Shown here in pieces: positions 1-9,282 of a DNA stretch of 64,000 bases. Below the pieces are notes generated by a model. It ran no database searches and was not told the DNA's origin. It saw only the letters and a program-made list of their open reading frames with translations. Made by a program: the position numbers and the translations under genes. The DNA lies in NCBI GenBank assembly GCA_003574885.1, contig PJFC01000010.1, forward strand, positions 35,293 through 99,292, read 5' to 3'. This DNA is from Geobacter sp. GTDB lineage: Bacteria > Desulfobacterota > Desulfuromonadia > Geobacterales > Geobacteraceae. Position 1 is the stretch's first letter. Each line of letters opens with the position of its first letter.

Positions 1-1604
1 TCTCCCTCGCACCATTTGCCGCCAAGGCATTCAACATCGACGAACCGCTCTTCATATGGGTTGCCAAACATATTCAATCGCATCCACTGGACTTTTACGG
101 TTTCAGGATCAATTGGTATGGCACTGATATGGACGCTGCAAGGATCATAAAAAACCCGCCCCTCGTTTCATACTACATCGCCCTGGTGGCAGCGTTTTCA
201 GGCTGGAATGAACTCCATCTGCATCTTGCTTTTCTTTTCCCAGCGGTCGCCGCAGTACTGGGAACCTACTTTCTGGCCAGCGAGTTCACGAAAAACCCCT
301 TGATGGCGACCCTCATCGGCATTTTGAATCCGGTCTTCATCCTGTCGAGCACTACGGTTATGTGTGACACCATGATGCTCGCTTTCTATGTCTGGTCAGT
401 GTACTTCTGGGTGCGTGGCACAAAAGACGGCAGTTGCCGGAACCTTTTCATTGCAGCCATGCTGGTTGTGCTCTGCAGCCTTACCAAATACTTCGGATTA
501 AGCCTGATCCCGCTCCTGTTCCTCTACACACTTGTGGCCGGTGAAGGGAGGAGACAACAGGCGCTATTTCTCCTGATCCCGATCGCTATCCTTTGCCTGT
601 ATCAATGGGAGACCTACGTTATCTACGGCAGGGGACTGCTGTCGGATGCCGCCAGTTATGCCAGCAAAGAAAAGGCCCTGGATATTGCCGCCATCTTTCC
701 CAACCTTGTCACCGGTCTCAGTTTTACCGGGGGTTGCCTCATATCCACGCTGTTCCTTGTCCCACTGCTCTGGAACAAACGCATAGTACTTGCCGCGACT
801 ATTCTTATCCCGATGGCAGCCTTCGGTCTCAGCAGAATCAATTTCTCCCACCTCCCCGAGACCCCCTGGTGGGGGTATTATCTGCAACTCTCGATTTTCG
901 TGGCAGCAGGGGTAAACATCCTCGTTCTTGCCGGTCACGAGCTCTGGCAAAGAAGAGCACCCGACACCATGCTCCTTGTCCTGTGGGTAATGGGAACTTT
1001 TGTCTTCGCTGCCATGGTGAACTGGTCGGTCAACGGCAGGAGCATCCTCCCGATGGCTCCTGCCGTGGGTATCGTCGTCATGCGTTTTCTTGAAAACAAT
1101 AAAGAGAAGTTCTGGCAACCGGGGTTCAAGCAGATGGTGATACCGTTATCCTGCGCCTGGCTTGTTTGCATGTTGGTCACGTGGGCAGACTACAGCCTGG
1201 CGGAAACGGCACGCAACGCAGCAAGGGAAATCGGCAGGACGTATGGTGGTTCGGCAGAACCACCCTGGTTCCAGGGGCATTGGGGCTTCCAGTACTACAT
1301 GGAGCAGAATGGCGGTATTGCGTATGACAGGCTAAAATCGACAATCCAGCCGGGTGATGTCATGGTGATGCCGGAAAATAGCAGCAATGCTTTTCCGGAA
1401 ATCATGGCGCAAGGTGTCACCTTGCACGTGATGGAATTTGCGCCATTGAGTTTTTTGACCACAATGAACTACAATGCGGGCGCTGGATATTACTCAAGCG
1501 CTTTTGGGCCGATCCCGTTCCTGGTCGACAAGTCACTCGAAGAAAGATACCATGTTGTCAGTTTCCCGCCGTCACAACAGCCGACAAGAGTAATGAAACC
1601 ATGA
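1..1604 (+). CDS. GT39-family membrane glycosyltransferase, 5' end cut by window edge
   Basis: The reading frame is open from base 3, well before the first in-window ATG at 129. The upstream codons read like the conserved PMT/ArnT start (a DEPLF segment then a YGFRINWYG segment), so the gene begins outside the window and at least 533 residues are visible. About ten hydrophobic segments follow and then a soluble C-terminal part of roughly 110 residues. Family knowledge: such GT-C enzymes use polyprenyl-phosphate sugars to glycosylate lipid or protein acceptors on the periplasmic side. The stop overlaps the next start (ATGA), so it is translationally coupled to the GT2 gene. The exact substrate cannot be told. 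Confidence 0.8.
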   Translation, partial: SLAPFAAKAFNIDEPLFIWVAKHIQSHPLDFYGFRINWYGTDMDAARIIKNPPLVSYYIALVAAFSGWNELHLHLAFLFPAVAAVLGTYFLASEFTKNPLMATLIGILNPVFILSSTTVMCDTMMLAFYVWSVYFWVRGTKDGSCRNLFIAAMLVVLCSLTKYFGLSLIPLLFLYTLVAGEGRRQQALFLLIPIAILCLYQWETYVIYGRGLLSDAASYASKEKALDIAAIFPNLVTGLSFTGGCLISTLFLVPLLWNKRIVLAATILIPMAAFGLSRINFSHLPETPWWGYYLQLSIFVAAGVNILVLAGHELWQRRAPDTMLLVLWVMGTFVFAAMVNWSVNGRSILPMAPAVGIVVMRFLENNKEKFWQPGFKQMVIPLSCAWLVCMLVTWADYSLAETARNAAREIGRTYGGSAEPPWFQGHWGFQYYMEQNGGIAYDRLKSTIQPGDVMVMPENSSNAFPEIMAQGVTLHVMEFAPLSFLTTMNYNAGAGYYSSAFGPIPFLVDKSLEERYHVVSFPPSQQPTRVMKP

Positions 1605-2548
1605 AGCTCATCATTCAAATACCCTGTTATAACGAGGCTGAGGCTTTGCCTGTCACCCTGAAGGAACTGCCACGCGAAGTACCGGGCTTCAGCAGCATCG
1701 AATGGCTTGTCATCAATGACGGCAGCACTGATGACACAGTAGAAATCGCAAAAAAATGCGGTGTTGACCACATCGTCAACTTTGCCAAAAACCAGGGTCT
1801 CGCAAAGACCTTCCTCGCGGGCCTGGACAGCTGCATACGACTGGGAGCGGATGTAATTGTAAACACTGATGCGGACAATCAGTATGCGGCTGCAGACATT
1901 CCGGCACTGGTTGCCCCTATTCTCGCCGGGAAATCCGATATTGTCATCGGCATCAGATCGATTGATCAAATCGAATCATTTTCTTTCCTTAAAAAAGTAT
2001 TGCAGAAACTTGGCAGTGCTGTGGTGCGTTTTGTCAGTAAAACCACTATTTCGGACGCTCCGAGCGGTTTCAGGGCGATGAGCCGGGAAGCAGCACTAAG
2101 AATCAATGTATTTAATGATTATACCTATACGTTAGAGACGATAATACAGGCCGGGCAGAAGAATATTGCCATAACATCAGTTCCGGTGGGGGTAAACGGG
2201 GAGTTGCGCCCTTCACGCCTGGTGAAAAACATCCCTTCGTACGTAAAAAAATCTATTATTACTATTGTCAGAATTTTTGTTGTCTATAAAGCTTTCAGAT
2301 TTTTCATGTCGGTGGGCTTATTCGTGTTCAGCCTGGGACTGGCAGGGGGAATCAGATATTTATATTATTACTTCACAGGTGACAGCGCTGGACACGTTCA
2401 GTCGTTGATTTTATCGTCAATACTTTTAGGTATCGGATTTCAAACCATGCTGACAGCATTCTTGGCGGACCTTCTGGCTGTCAACCGGCGGCTCATGGAA
2501 GATGTGCAATACCGTGTTAAAAAGCTGGAACACCCCGGTAGAGATTGA
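1601..2548 (+). CDS. GT2 glycosyltransferase, polyprenyl-phosphate sugar synthase type
   Basis: 315 residues. The N-terminal GT-A fold has the nucleotide-binding start IQIPCYNEAEALP, VINDGSTDDT, the metal-binding region NTDADNQY near residue 90 and the DPM1-like motif DAPSGFRAMSREA near residue 160. The last ~80 residues contain two hydrophobic segments, as in DPM-like enzymes with a membrane tail. The family transfers a sugar from a nucleotide donor to undecaprenyl phosphate, giving the donor used by GT-C enzymes. It is coupled by a 4-base overlap to exactly such a GT-C gene, which supports that pairing. The sugar is unknown. Confidence 0.85.
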   Translation: MKLIIQIPCYNEAEALPVTLKELPREVPGFSSIEWLVINDGSTDDTVEIAKKCGVDHIVNFAKNQGLAKTFLAGLDSCIRLGADVIVNTDADNQYAAADIPALVAPILAGKSDIVIGIRSIDQIESFSFLKKVLQKLGSAVVRFVSKTTISDAPSGFRAMSREAALRINVFNDYTYTLETIIQAGQKNIAITSVPVGVNGELRPSRLVKNIPSYVKKSIITIVRIFVVYKAFRFFMSVGLFVFSLGLAGGIRYLYYYFTGDSAGHVQSLILSSILLGIGFQTMLTAFLADLLAVNRRLMEDVQYRVKKLEHPGRD

Positions 2549-2575
2549 ACGTAATCAAACAACCAAGGAGGAAGT

Positions 2576-3016
2576 ATGCTGTATCTATCAAGAGTAGTAG
2601 TGCTTTGTTTATGTCTGGCGACATCTTTGTTATTAGTTTCATGCTCTGACAAAAATGATCCTGCTATTGCAGTGTGCAAGGAATTTATTAAAAAAGCGGC
2701 AACTGGGGATAAGACATTAAAAGACATAATAGATTTTGATGCAGCGGCGCAGAAATATGGGACTACAGAACAGGAAATAATTAAAAAAGAAGGCGCGGAA
2801 AAATGGAACACCATAAAAGACGATATGGTAACGACCATTATCACAACGTTCAGCCCTCTCAAGAATAATTATTCTTCCGCTTTCAAGGATTTTAAAATTG
2901 AGGAAAAAGGTAAGGATTATTGGATAGTTTCCTATATCAATCCAGAAAAGCAGCGCAGAATGATGATGGTAAAAAAGAGAAACGACAAGCTTAAAACCTA
3001 TTACTTTAACCGTTGA
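2576..3016 (+). CDS. small lipoprotein, function unknown
   Basis: 146 residues with a strong Shine-Dalgarno (AAGGAGGAAGT before the ATG). A hydrophobic signal ends in the lipobox LLVSC with Cys at about residue 23, so the protein is probably lipidated. The mature part is Lys-rich, with a helical stretch and a beta-rich end (DYWIVSYIN). The shape resembles small DUF4878-like lipoproteins, but I do not recognise it firmly. It sits inside the glycosyltransferase run, and its stop is followed at once by the next gene. It is more A+T-rich than its neighbours. Confidence 0.7.
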   Translation: MLYLSRVVVLCLCLATSLLLVSCSDKNDPAIAVCKEFIKKAATGDKTLKDIIDFDAAAQKYGTTEQEIIKKEGAEKWNTIKDDMVTTIITTFSPLKNNYSSAFKDFKIEEKGKDYWIVSYINPEKQRRMMMVKKRNDKLKTYYFNR

Positions 3017-3030
3017 TCCGGATCGAGTCT

Positions 3031-4557
3031 ATGTATTCAGGAGCGCCTGACAAGGGACACTCAACGACATCAGGCACATCGTGTTTCAACGAGGCCCCTG
3101 ATGGGAGATTCCCCTCGTCCCGTCATCTCACATGGGCTGTTACAATTCTGATGGGTTATTTTGGCCTGCGGCTCCTGTTTCTGGCGCTATGCATCTCTCC
3201 ATTTGTCCCACCAGATGAGTCAACCCACTTGGGGATATGCAAGATTTTTTCGAGAGTTCCCTTCCTGCCGGCGAACTCCCCGGACTCCTTTCAGTATGGG
3301 TTAATCACCAACATCCCCTGGCTCTATTACTGGATCATGGGCAAACTGCTTTCACTTAATTTCCTCGGTTTTTCCGACTTGGTATTTCTGCGTCTGCTCA
3401 ACATTCCGCTCGCCTTTGCCTTTGTCTTCTATGTTTGGCGCACTCTCCGACTGATAACGGACGACCGGCTCACCCAGATTCTGTTGCTGGTAGCCGTGAC
3501 CAATACGATGATGCTGACCTTTCTCTCGGCGTTCGTCTCGTATGACAACCTCGCCAACCTTCTGGCGGCCATGTCCGTATATTATCTGCTGGCTTTCTAC
3601 AAAAACCGCTCCGCCGCCCTGCTGGCCGTTTCGCTTATCTGCCAGCTTGCCGGCTGTCTTACTAAAATCACTTTCCTCCCCTTGGCGCTGGTTCTGAACG
3701 GTGTGCTGATCGTCCACGAGATCAGGAATCTTGCCGGGCTCCTTTCAGCGTTCAAGACCTGTTTCCGTGATGCCAGAGGGCGCAGCATTATCGTCGCTCT
3801 GGTACTGCTGCTTGGACTGGGGTTGAACAGTCAGCTTTATCTCGGCAATTACATCAACCACGGCACTATTACGCTCGAACCTACCGATGTTCTTCCCTTG
3901 GAAAGTGCGCTTCAGTATCGGCTCGCCGCGCGCGGCCATGTTTTCAAGCTGTTCAAGGAAGGGCGCGTTACCAAAGAGCAGGCACTGGAAATGACCTCGC
4001 TGATCAACCACCCAGGCGACCGGGCCGATACGGCCTTCATGATCGAGAACTATGCGAAATTCAAGAACGGCGAAATTCACCGAATGGGCCTGCCGGAATA
4101 CATACCTATGTGGATAGAACGCATGGCAGCCGGCATCTTCGGTATTTTTGCCCACCTCCAAATAGTCAACTATTGGCCAACGATTGCGCCTGTTGCGTTT
4201 CTGGCCGCGCTGACACTGCTTGCTTTTCTGATCAGATGGCGTCCAGAGGAGGTCGAAGGGCTTCCCACCTGCCTGTTGGTGATTGCAGGTTTTTACACGG
4301 CTTTTCTCATGTACAGGGTCAATTATCAGAATTACCTCGATAACGGCGCACCGTTCGTTGCGCTGCAGGGACGTTACATTTTTCCCGTAATCGGCCCGAT
4401 TTACATACTTGCGAGCCTTTACCTTATGCGGCTTTTTAAGGGCAGGAGTGCGAGGTTGGCTATTTTCGGGCTGGCCGCTTTCACCTTTATAGTGTCAGAT
4501 TTTCCTTTGTTTTTGACCCGCATCACCCCCGCGTGGAGCTACTGGCCACCTAACTGA
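3031..4557 (+). CDS. polytopic membrane protein, DUF2142/GT-C-like
   Basis: About 508 residues from the ATG at 3031; an in-frame TTG at 3013 would overlap the previous stop. There are about eleven hydrophobic segments. After the first membrane segment comes a PPDESTH motif with acidic residues in the first periplasmic loop, as in GT-C enzymes and DUF2142 proteins, and near the C-terminus a motif ALQGRYIFPVIGPIY resembling the DUF2142 GRYFLP signature. The likely role is transfer of a sugar from a lipid carrier, inferred from fold and neighbourhood. The start is uncertain because no strong ribosome site is present. Confidence 0.7.
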   Translation: MYSGAPDKGHSTTSGTSCFNEAPDGRFPSSRHLTWAVTILMGYFGLRLLFLALCISPFVPPDESTHLGICKIFSRVPFLPANSPDSFQYGLITNIPWLYYWIMGKLLSLNFLGFSDLVFLRLLNIPLAFAFVFYVWRTLRLITDDRLTQILLLVAVTNTMMLTFLSAFVSYDNLANLLAAMSVYYLLAFYKNRSAALLAVSLICQLAGCLTKITFLPLALVLNGVLIVHEIRNLAGLLSAFKTCFRDARGRSIIVALVLLLGLGLNSQLYLGNYINHGTITLEPTDVLPLESALQYRLAARGHVFKLFKEGRVTKEQALEMTSLINHPGDRADTAFMIENYAKFKNGEIHRMGLPEYIPMWIERMAAGIFGIFAHLQIVNYWPTIAPVAFLAALTLLAFLIRWRPEEVEGLPTCLLVIAGFYTAFLMYRVNYQNYLDNGAPFVALQGRYIFPVIGPIYILASLYLMRLFKGRSARLAIFGLAAFTFIVSDFPLFLTRITPAWSYWPPN

Positions 4558-4611
4558 TAGCCAATCGGTTACGTGAGCTGAGCACTCCCCACATTCAGTA
4601 AGGCATACGAT

Positions 4612-6240
4612 ATGAAAGTAGACAACACGGAATCCGGAAAGCTGGTGTCATACCTGCAGTATACCCTGCTAGCCCTGGTCCTGGCAGTTGTCGCCTATGT
4701 CCGCATACGCCTGCTCCAGGTCCCTCTGGAACGGGATGAAGGCGAGTACGCCTACATGGGGCAACTACTGCTGAATGGCATACCTCCCTACGTACACGCC
4801 TATTCCATGAAACTCCCCGGTGTCAGTGTTATGTACGCTCTGTTCATGGGGCTGTTCGGCCAGACACCTTTCGGAATTCATCTGGGACTTTTGCTCGTCA
4901 ACGGGATATGCATATTGCTGGTATATCTGCTGGCTTTGAGGCTGTTTGACCGGAATGCGGCTTTCCCCGCAGCTGCAAGCTACGCTGTTTTATCCCTCAG
5001 TGAATTCGTGTACGGCATTTTTGCCCATGCGACCCATTTCGTCGTTTTATTTGCATTGGCTGGCTTCATCTTGCTGCTACGTCCTAGCAAGAGAGCCCGC
5101 ACACTGCTGCTGTTCCTGAGCGGGTTCTGTTTCGGCCTGGCATTCACCATGAAACAGCCTGCGGCTCTTCTGATTGTCTGTGCATTGTTTCATCTATTAT
5201 CGAGCGGTTATCACGCGCACGCCTCCGGCAGAAAAACATTGATAACGGAAATCGCCCTGTTTCTTCTTGGTGTCGTCGTACCTTATACACTCATCGTCCT
5301 CTGGGTGCTCAACGCGGGCGCTTTTGACACATTCTGGTTCTGGACCGTCACCTATGTCCGGGAATACGCCTCCGGCCAGACAATCGCCCAAGGACTGACC
5401 GTATTGGGCCGCACCTTTCCTCTCATTGTGAAACCCCATCTTCCACTCTGGATTCTGGCAAGCGCAGGGGCATTTTCCCTCTTGGCAAACCGGGGGCGGT
5501 GCACAAACAGGCAATTTCTCGCGGGACTGCTGTTCTTCTCGTCCCTTGCGGTCTGTTCGGGGTATTATTTCCGGTGGCACTATTTTATTCTTATCCTGCC
5601 GGTAATTGCTTTACTGGTTGGCGCCTCATGCGTCGCAATCGGGGACATGATCGCTCCGGGAACGAGCAGCAAAAAATGGCTGGGCCGCCTGATTCCCACA
5701 CTCCTGGTCATGGCAGCAATCGGGTATGGTCTCTACCAGGAACGATCGTACTTTTTCAAGCTCACCCCCCTGGAAGCAAGTGCTGCAACATATGGCACAA
5801 CCCCCTTTCCCGCAGCGATCGAAATTGGCCGCTACATAAAGGATCATACCTCCGGCACCGACCGGATTGCGGTACTTGGCTCCGAACCGGAGATTTATTT
5901 CTACGCCAGGAGACTATCGGCAACCGGCTATATTTACATGTACAGCCTGATGGAAGACCAACCGCATGCCGAGAGAATGCAGCTGGAATTGATCCGCGAA
6001 TTAGAACAATCAAAACCGAAATACTGTGTCTTCACCAAAATCCAATTCTCGTGGCTGGTAGGGCCATCTTCACCACGAATCATTTTCGACTGGTTTGAAA
6101 AGTATGCAAAAGAACACTACGATCAGGTTGGGGTTATTGAACTGCACGATTCAGAAACACGCTATTTCTGGGACGCGGAAGCTGCACGCCACACTTCCGG
6201 CTCGGGGCCACATCTTGCCGTCTATAAACGCAAGTCCTGA
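4612..6240 (+). CDS. GT39-family (PMT/ArnT-like) membrane glycosyltransferase
   Basis: 542 residues with about ten membrane segments. The first periplasmic loop carries the catalytic-type acidic motif ERDEGEYAYMGQ near residue 45, typical of PMT_2/ArnT-like proteins. The C-terminal ~150 residues form a soluble domain containing DRIAVLGSEPEIYFYARR, a common feature of bacterial PMT_2 proteins. Known family role: transfer of a sugar from polyprenyl phosphate in the inner membrane. It lies between the DUF2142-like gene and a 200-base gap that holds a candidate promoter for the next gene. Confidence 0.85.
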   Translation: MKVDNTESGKLVSYLQYTLLALVLAVVAYVRIRLLQVPLERDEGEYAYMGQLLLNGIPPYVHAYSMKLPGVSVMYALFMGLFGQTPFGIHLGLLLVNGICILLVYLLALRLFDRNAAFPAAASYAVLSLSEFVYGIFAHATHFVVLFALAGFILLLRPSKRARTLLLFLSGFCFGLAFTMKQPAALLIVCALFHLLSSGYHAHASGRKTLITEIALFLLGVVVPYTLIVLWVLNAGAFDTFWFWTVTYVREYASGQTIAQGLTVLGRTFPLIVKPHLPLWILASAGAFSLLANRGRCTNRQFLAGLLFFSSLAVCSGYYFRWHYFILILPVIALLVGASCVAIGDMIAPGTSSKKWLGRLIPTLLVMAAIGYGLYQERSYFFKLTPLEASAATYGTTPFPAAIEIGRYIKDHTSGTDRIAVLGSEPEIYFYARRLSATGYIYMYSLMEDQPHAERMQLELIRELEQSKPKYCVFTKIQFSWLVGPSSPRIIFDWFEKYAKEHYDQVGVIELHDSETRYFWDAEAARHTSGSGPHLAVYKRKS

Positions 6241-6355
6241 TACTTTGGATACTGAGCTCGGTTTGAACACTATTTTTCTGTCCCTGATAATCCGGCATTC
6301 AATGAGGAAGAACGTCTCCCCGTGTTCTGACGAGGGTTCTGGCTTCTTTCGGATG

Positions 6356-6385
6356 TTTACGGATATCTTCTGGATAAGATACAAT
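6356..6385 (+). promoter_or_regulatory. candidate sigma-70 promoter for the flippase/sugar operon
   Basis: TTTACG at 6356-6361 and TACAAT at 6380-6385 are separated by 18 bases and lie about 55 bases before the ATG at 6441. The -10 matches the consensus at 5 of 6 positions and the -35 at 4 of 6. It is the only decent candidate in this 200-base gap. It is read by eye and not tested. Confidence 0.35.
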
Positions 6386-6440
6386 GATTTGCGGGGAGCT
6401 TACCGGTTATGAATCACATCATCAGCGGAGATGAAATTTA

Positions 6441-7502
6441 ATGACAACAGGGGTAATCACCTATGATTTTTTCCCATTAATCGGCGGTATCGGCAGGCTT
6501 ACCTTTATGCTGTATGGTGAATTGAAGGACAAGGATATGCTCTTTTTTTCCCCTGCCGACAACTCATTGCCCGGTCACATCCGTATATTTTCCCGGTTTA
6601 TACGCCCGTTCAAACATGTTGGAGTGGCGATCTGGCTGCATTGCAACGTCCACCGAATAATTGCAGAACATAAACTCAGCAAACTGAATATTCACTCTGG
6701 GGCAGGCGGTGTTTTGTTCTTCAGACGAATTGATATACCGGTGATCATTACCTGTCATCACACCTACTGGCAGCATTATACCTACATTACGTCGCAGTTC
6801 TGGAAGCGTATTTTCTATCCTTTTGAGAAATTAACCTACCTGCGGGCTGATAAAATTATATCTAACAGTGAAGATACAACTCGTGTGCTTGTTGAGCGCT
6901 ATGATATTCCGGAAGAGAAAATTACTCTCATCCCCTGCGCAGTCGACTACCACAAATTTCACTGCACAAATCAGGAAAAACGATTCAACAGTATCTTTTA
7001 TATTGGCCGCATTGATACACGCAAGGGGGTGGATTTTCTCATCAGGAGCATGCCTCTTGTCGTGCAGCAGATTCCTGATGCTCTCCTGCTTGTGGGCGGA
7101 AACGGGTCGCATCTGGACAAGATGAAATCATTGGTCAACCGCTTGAATCTGAAGCGCAATGTCACATTCCTCGGATTCGTTCCGGATGACAAGCTTAACG
7201 CCTTATACAATAAGGCCCAGTGCGTGGTGGTCCCTTCCATTTTCGAGGGGTTCGGCATTACGGTGATAGAGGCGATCGCGGCAGGGACCAGGGTTGTCGG
7301 AACCGATGTGGACGGTATTCGGTCAACCATTACGAGCGGGGATTATGGCTCCCTCGTTCCCTACGGTGACTGCAGAGCCTTGGCCGACGCCATTGTCGCC
7401 GAGCTTAAAAACCCCCGGATGGCGCAAGAACTGGCGCCTAAATACCGTCTAGACCACATCAGGAGTCGCTATCTGGAAGTGCTGGAAGAGACAACTCACT
7501 GA
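6441..7502 (+). CDS. GT4-family glycosyltransferase
   Basis: 353 residues with a GT-B fold. It shows an N-terminal Gly-rich loop (PLIGGIGR), an acceptor-side HHTYW segment near residue 110, the domain-linker IPCAVDYHKF, the phosphate-site IGRIDTRKGVD and the EX7E motif EGFGITVIE near residue 270. All expected parts are present and the length is usual. Its stop overlaps the flippase start, so it belongs to that operon. It probably adds a sugar to the lipid-linked glycan on the cytoplasmic side; donor and acceptor are unknown. Confidence 0.87.
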   Translation: MTTGVITYDFFPLIGGIGRLTFMLYGELKDKDMLFFSPADNSLPGHIRIFSRFIRPFKHVGVAIWLHCNVHRIIAEHKLSKLNIHSGAGGVLFFRRIDIPVIITCHHTYWQHYTYITSQFWKRIFYPFEKLTYLRADKIISNSEDTTRVLVERYDIPEEKITLIPCAVDYHKFHCTNQEKRFNSIFYIGRIDTRKGVDFLIRSMPLVVQQIPDALLLVGGNGSHLDKMKSLVNRLNLKRNVTFLGFVPDDKLNALYNKAQCVVVPSIFEGFGITVIEAIAAGTRVVGTDVDGIRSTITSGDYGSLVPYGDCRALADAIVAELKNPRMAQELAPKYRLDHIRSRYLEVLEETTH

Positions 7503-8836
7503 TGACTGCTGCCTGGACGCGATACCTGCCTGTCTTTATCCGGCAGAGACTGGAAGGACGCCCTGCGCTTCAGCAGGTAGTCGGCAATACAGGGTGGCTC
7601 TTTGCCAATAACCTTCTGCGGATGGGAGTAGGGCTCCTCGTTAACATCTGGGTGACGCGCTACCTCGGACCGGAACAGTTCGGTCTACTCAGCTACGCCA
7701 CAGCGTTTGTCTTTGTTTTTTCTTCGATCGCAGCCATGGGTCTTGACTGGGTAGTGGTCCGCAACATCGTCCGGGACCCGTCCTGCCGGGACGAGACTCT
7801 TGGCACCGCGTTTATGCTGAAACTGGCCGCAGGCGCGATTACCTTAGGGTTGACCCTGGCAGCAATTTTCATTGTCCGGCCGGCCGACCACCTCACCAGG
7901 CTGCTGGTGGCGATTGTCGCACTAGGCATTGTATTTCAAGCTTTCGGAACCATTAACTTCTGGTTCCAATCGCAGGTCCAGTCCAAATACAGCGTGCTCG
8001 TAAAAAGCGTTGCTTTCCTGATCGTTTCCGCGGCCAAGATTACGCTCATCTGGTTCGAAGCGCCGCTCGTCGCATTTGCATGGGCCGGGCTTGCAGAGAT
8101 TGTTCTCGGTTCTGCGGGGTTAGTGGCCGCTTACCGGTTTCAAGGCCACTTTATCAAAACCTGGCGAGCAACATGGGCAATGGCAAAAGTTTTGCTCCGG
8201 GACTGTTGGCCGCTCATGCTCACCGATATTGTCATGCTCGCCTATATGCGAATAGACCAGGTCATACTAGGAGAAATTGCCGGAAACACAGAGGTGGGAA
8301 TTTATTCAGCCGCGGTACTTCTGGCTGAAACCTGGTTGTTCATCCCGATGGCGGTCACTTCGTCCCTGTTTCCCAGTGTCGTTGAAGCGCGGGAAAGTGA
8401 CGAAACGCTTTTTCATGACCGCCTGCAGAAATATTATAATCTGATGGCATTTCTCGGCTACGCCATTGCCTTACCCGTGAGCATTGTGGCAAACTGGATC
8501 GTGCCTTTCCTGTTTGGAGCTGCCTATGCCAAAGCCGGGCCGATGCTGACAGGTTTGATCTGGGCTGGACTGTTCATAAACCTTTCTGTGGCACGTAGTT
8601 CCTATTTGACGGTCATGAACTGGACACGAATTCATTTCATTGCCGATCTGCTCGGCTGTGCACTCAACATTACGCTCAACCTGATCTTGATTCCCCGCTT
8701 TGGCGGCATGGGTGCGGTAATTGCATCGCTTGTCGCTTACTGGGCTGTGGCTCACGGCAGTTGTTTTCTCTTCAAGCCATTGTTCAAAACTGGTAGCATG
8801 CTCACCAAGGCAATGCTCTATCCAAAATTCTGGTAA
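7502..8836 (+). CDS. Wzx-type polysaccharide flippase
   Basis: 444 residues with about 12 to 14 membrane segments. It has the family's N-terminal signature: an NTGWLFANNLLRMGVGLL segment, then RYLGPEQFGLLSYATAF. This is the MOP/MATE-like superfamily Polysacc_synt. Family role: moving undecaprenyl-diphosphate-linked oligosaccharide across the inner membrane. The gene lies between a GT4 and sugar-modifying genes, as in O-antigen or exopolysaccharide loci. No Wzy polymerase or Wzz chain-length regulator is obvious in the window. Confidence 0.88.
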   Translation: MTAAWTRYLPVFIRQRLEGRPALQQVVGNTGWLFANNLLRMGVGLLVNIWVTRYLGPEQFGLLSYATAFVFVFSSIAAMGLDWVVVRNIVRDPSCRDETLGTAFMLKLAAGAITLGLTLAAIFIVRPADHLTRLLVAIVALGIVFQAFGTINFWFQSQVQSKYSVLVKSVAFLIVSAAKITLIWFEAPLVAFAWAGLAEIVLGSAGLVAAYRFQGHFIKTWRATWAMAKVLLRDCWPLMLTDIVMLAYMRIDQVILGEIAGNTEVGIYSAAVLLAETWLFIPMAVTSSLFPSVVEARESDETLFHDRLQKYYNLMAFLGYAIALPVSIVANWIVPFLFGAAYAKAGPMLTGLIWAGLFINLSVARSSYLTVMNWTRIHFIADLLGCALNITLNLILIPRFGGMGAVIASLVAYWAVAHGSCFLFKPLFKTGSMLTKAMLYPKFW

Positions 8837-8850
8837 AGGGGAATAAGGAC

Positions 8851-9282
8851 ATGATCGATACCATCAAGAATAACGATCAACTTCTTGCCATTATCATCTC
8901 GCACCGGTTCAGCGAGCCGGGCATTCACTTTTTCACCCCAGACAACCTGTCACAGCAACTTGCCTATATGCGCCACCCGGCGGGCAAGGAAATCCCTCCT
9001 CACCTTCATAATCCGGTACCACGGGAGGTGAAGTTTACCCAAGAGGTACTATTCATAAGGAAAGGCAAGCTGCGGGTGGACTTCTATGACGACAACCGAA
9101 AGTATCTGGAGAGTCGTGTTTTGGAGGGAGGGGACACCATCCTGCTCGCCACCGGCGGCCACGGCTTCGAAGTCATGGAAGAAGTGGAAATGATCGAGGT
9201 CAAACAGGGTCCGTATGCAGGAGACCAGGACAAAACCCGGTTTGAAGCGGTGGATAAGATGCTGTTGAAGGGTGAGAAATGA
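8851..9282 (+). CDS. cupin-fold protein, probably sugar-nucleotide linked
   Basis: 143 residues. Two cupin-like motifs are visible: HLHNPVPREVKFTQEVLFIRKG around residues 50-75 and GGDTILLATGGHGFEV around 95-110, with His and Glu residues able to bind metal. The stop overlaps the start of the DegT aminotransferase (ATGA). Cupins paired with DegT aminotransferases in surface-sugar operons are often isomerases or epimerases (WxcM/FdtA-like), but WxcM motifs are not clear here, so the activity remains open. Confidence 0.7.
   Translation: MIDTIKNNDQLLAIIISHRFSEPGIHFFTPDNLSQQLAYMRHPAGKEIPPHLHNPVPREVKFTQEVLFIRKGKLRVDFYDDNRKYLESRVLEGGDTILLATGGHGFEVMEEVEMIEVKQGPYAGDQDKTRFEAVDKMLLKGEK

Noticed and set aside
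564..1118. Long - strand open frame inside the first glycosyltransferase
   Set aside because: Shadow of the GT39 gene; composition is unlike a protein and the + strand frame has clear family motifs.
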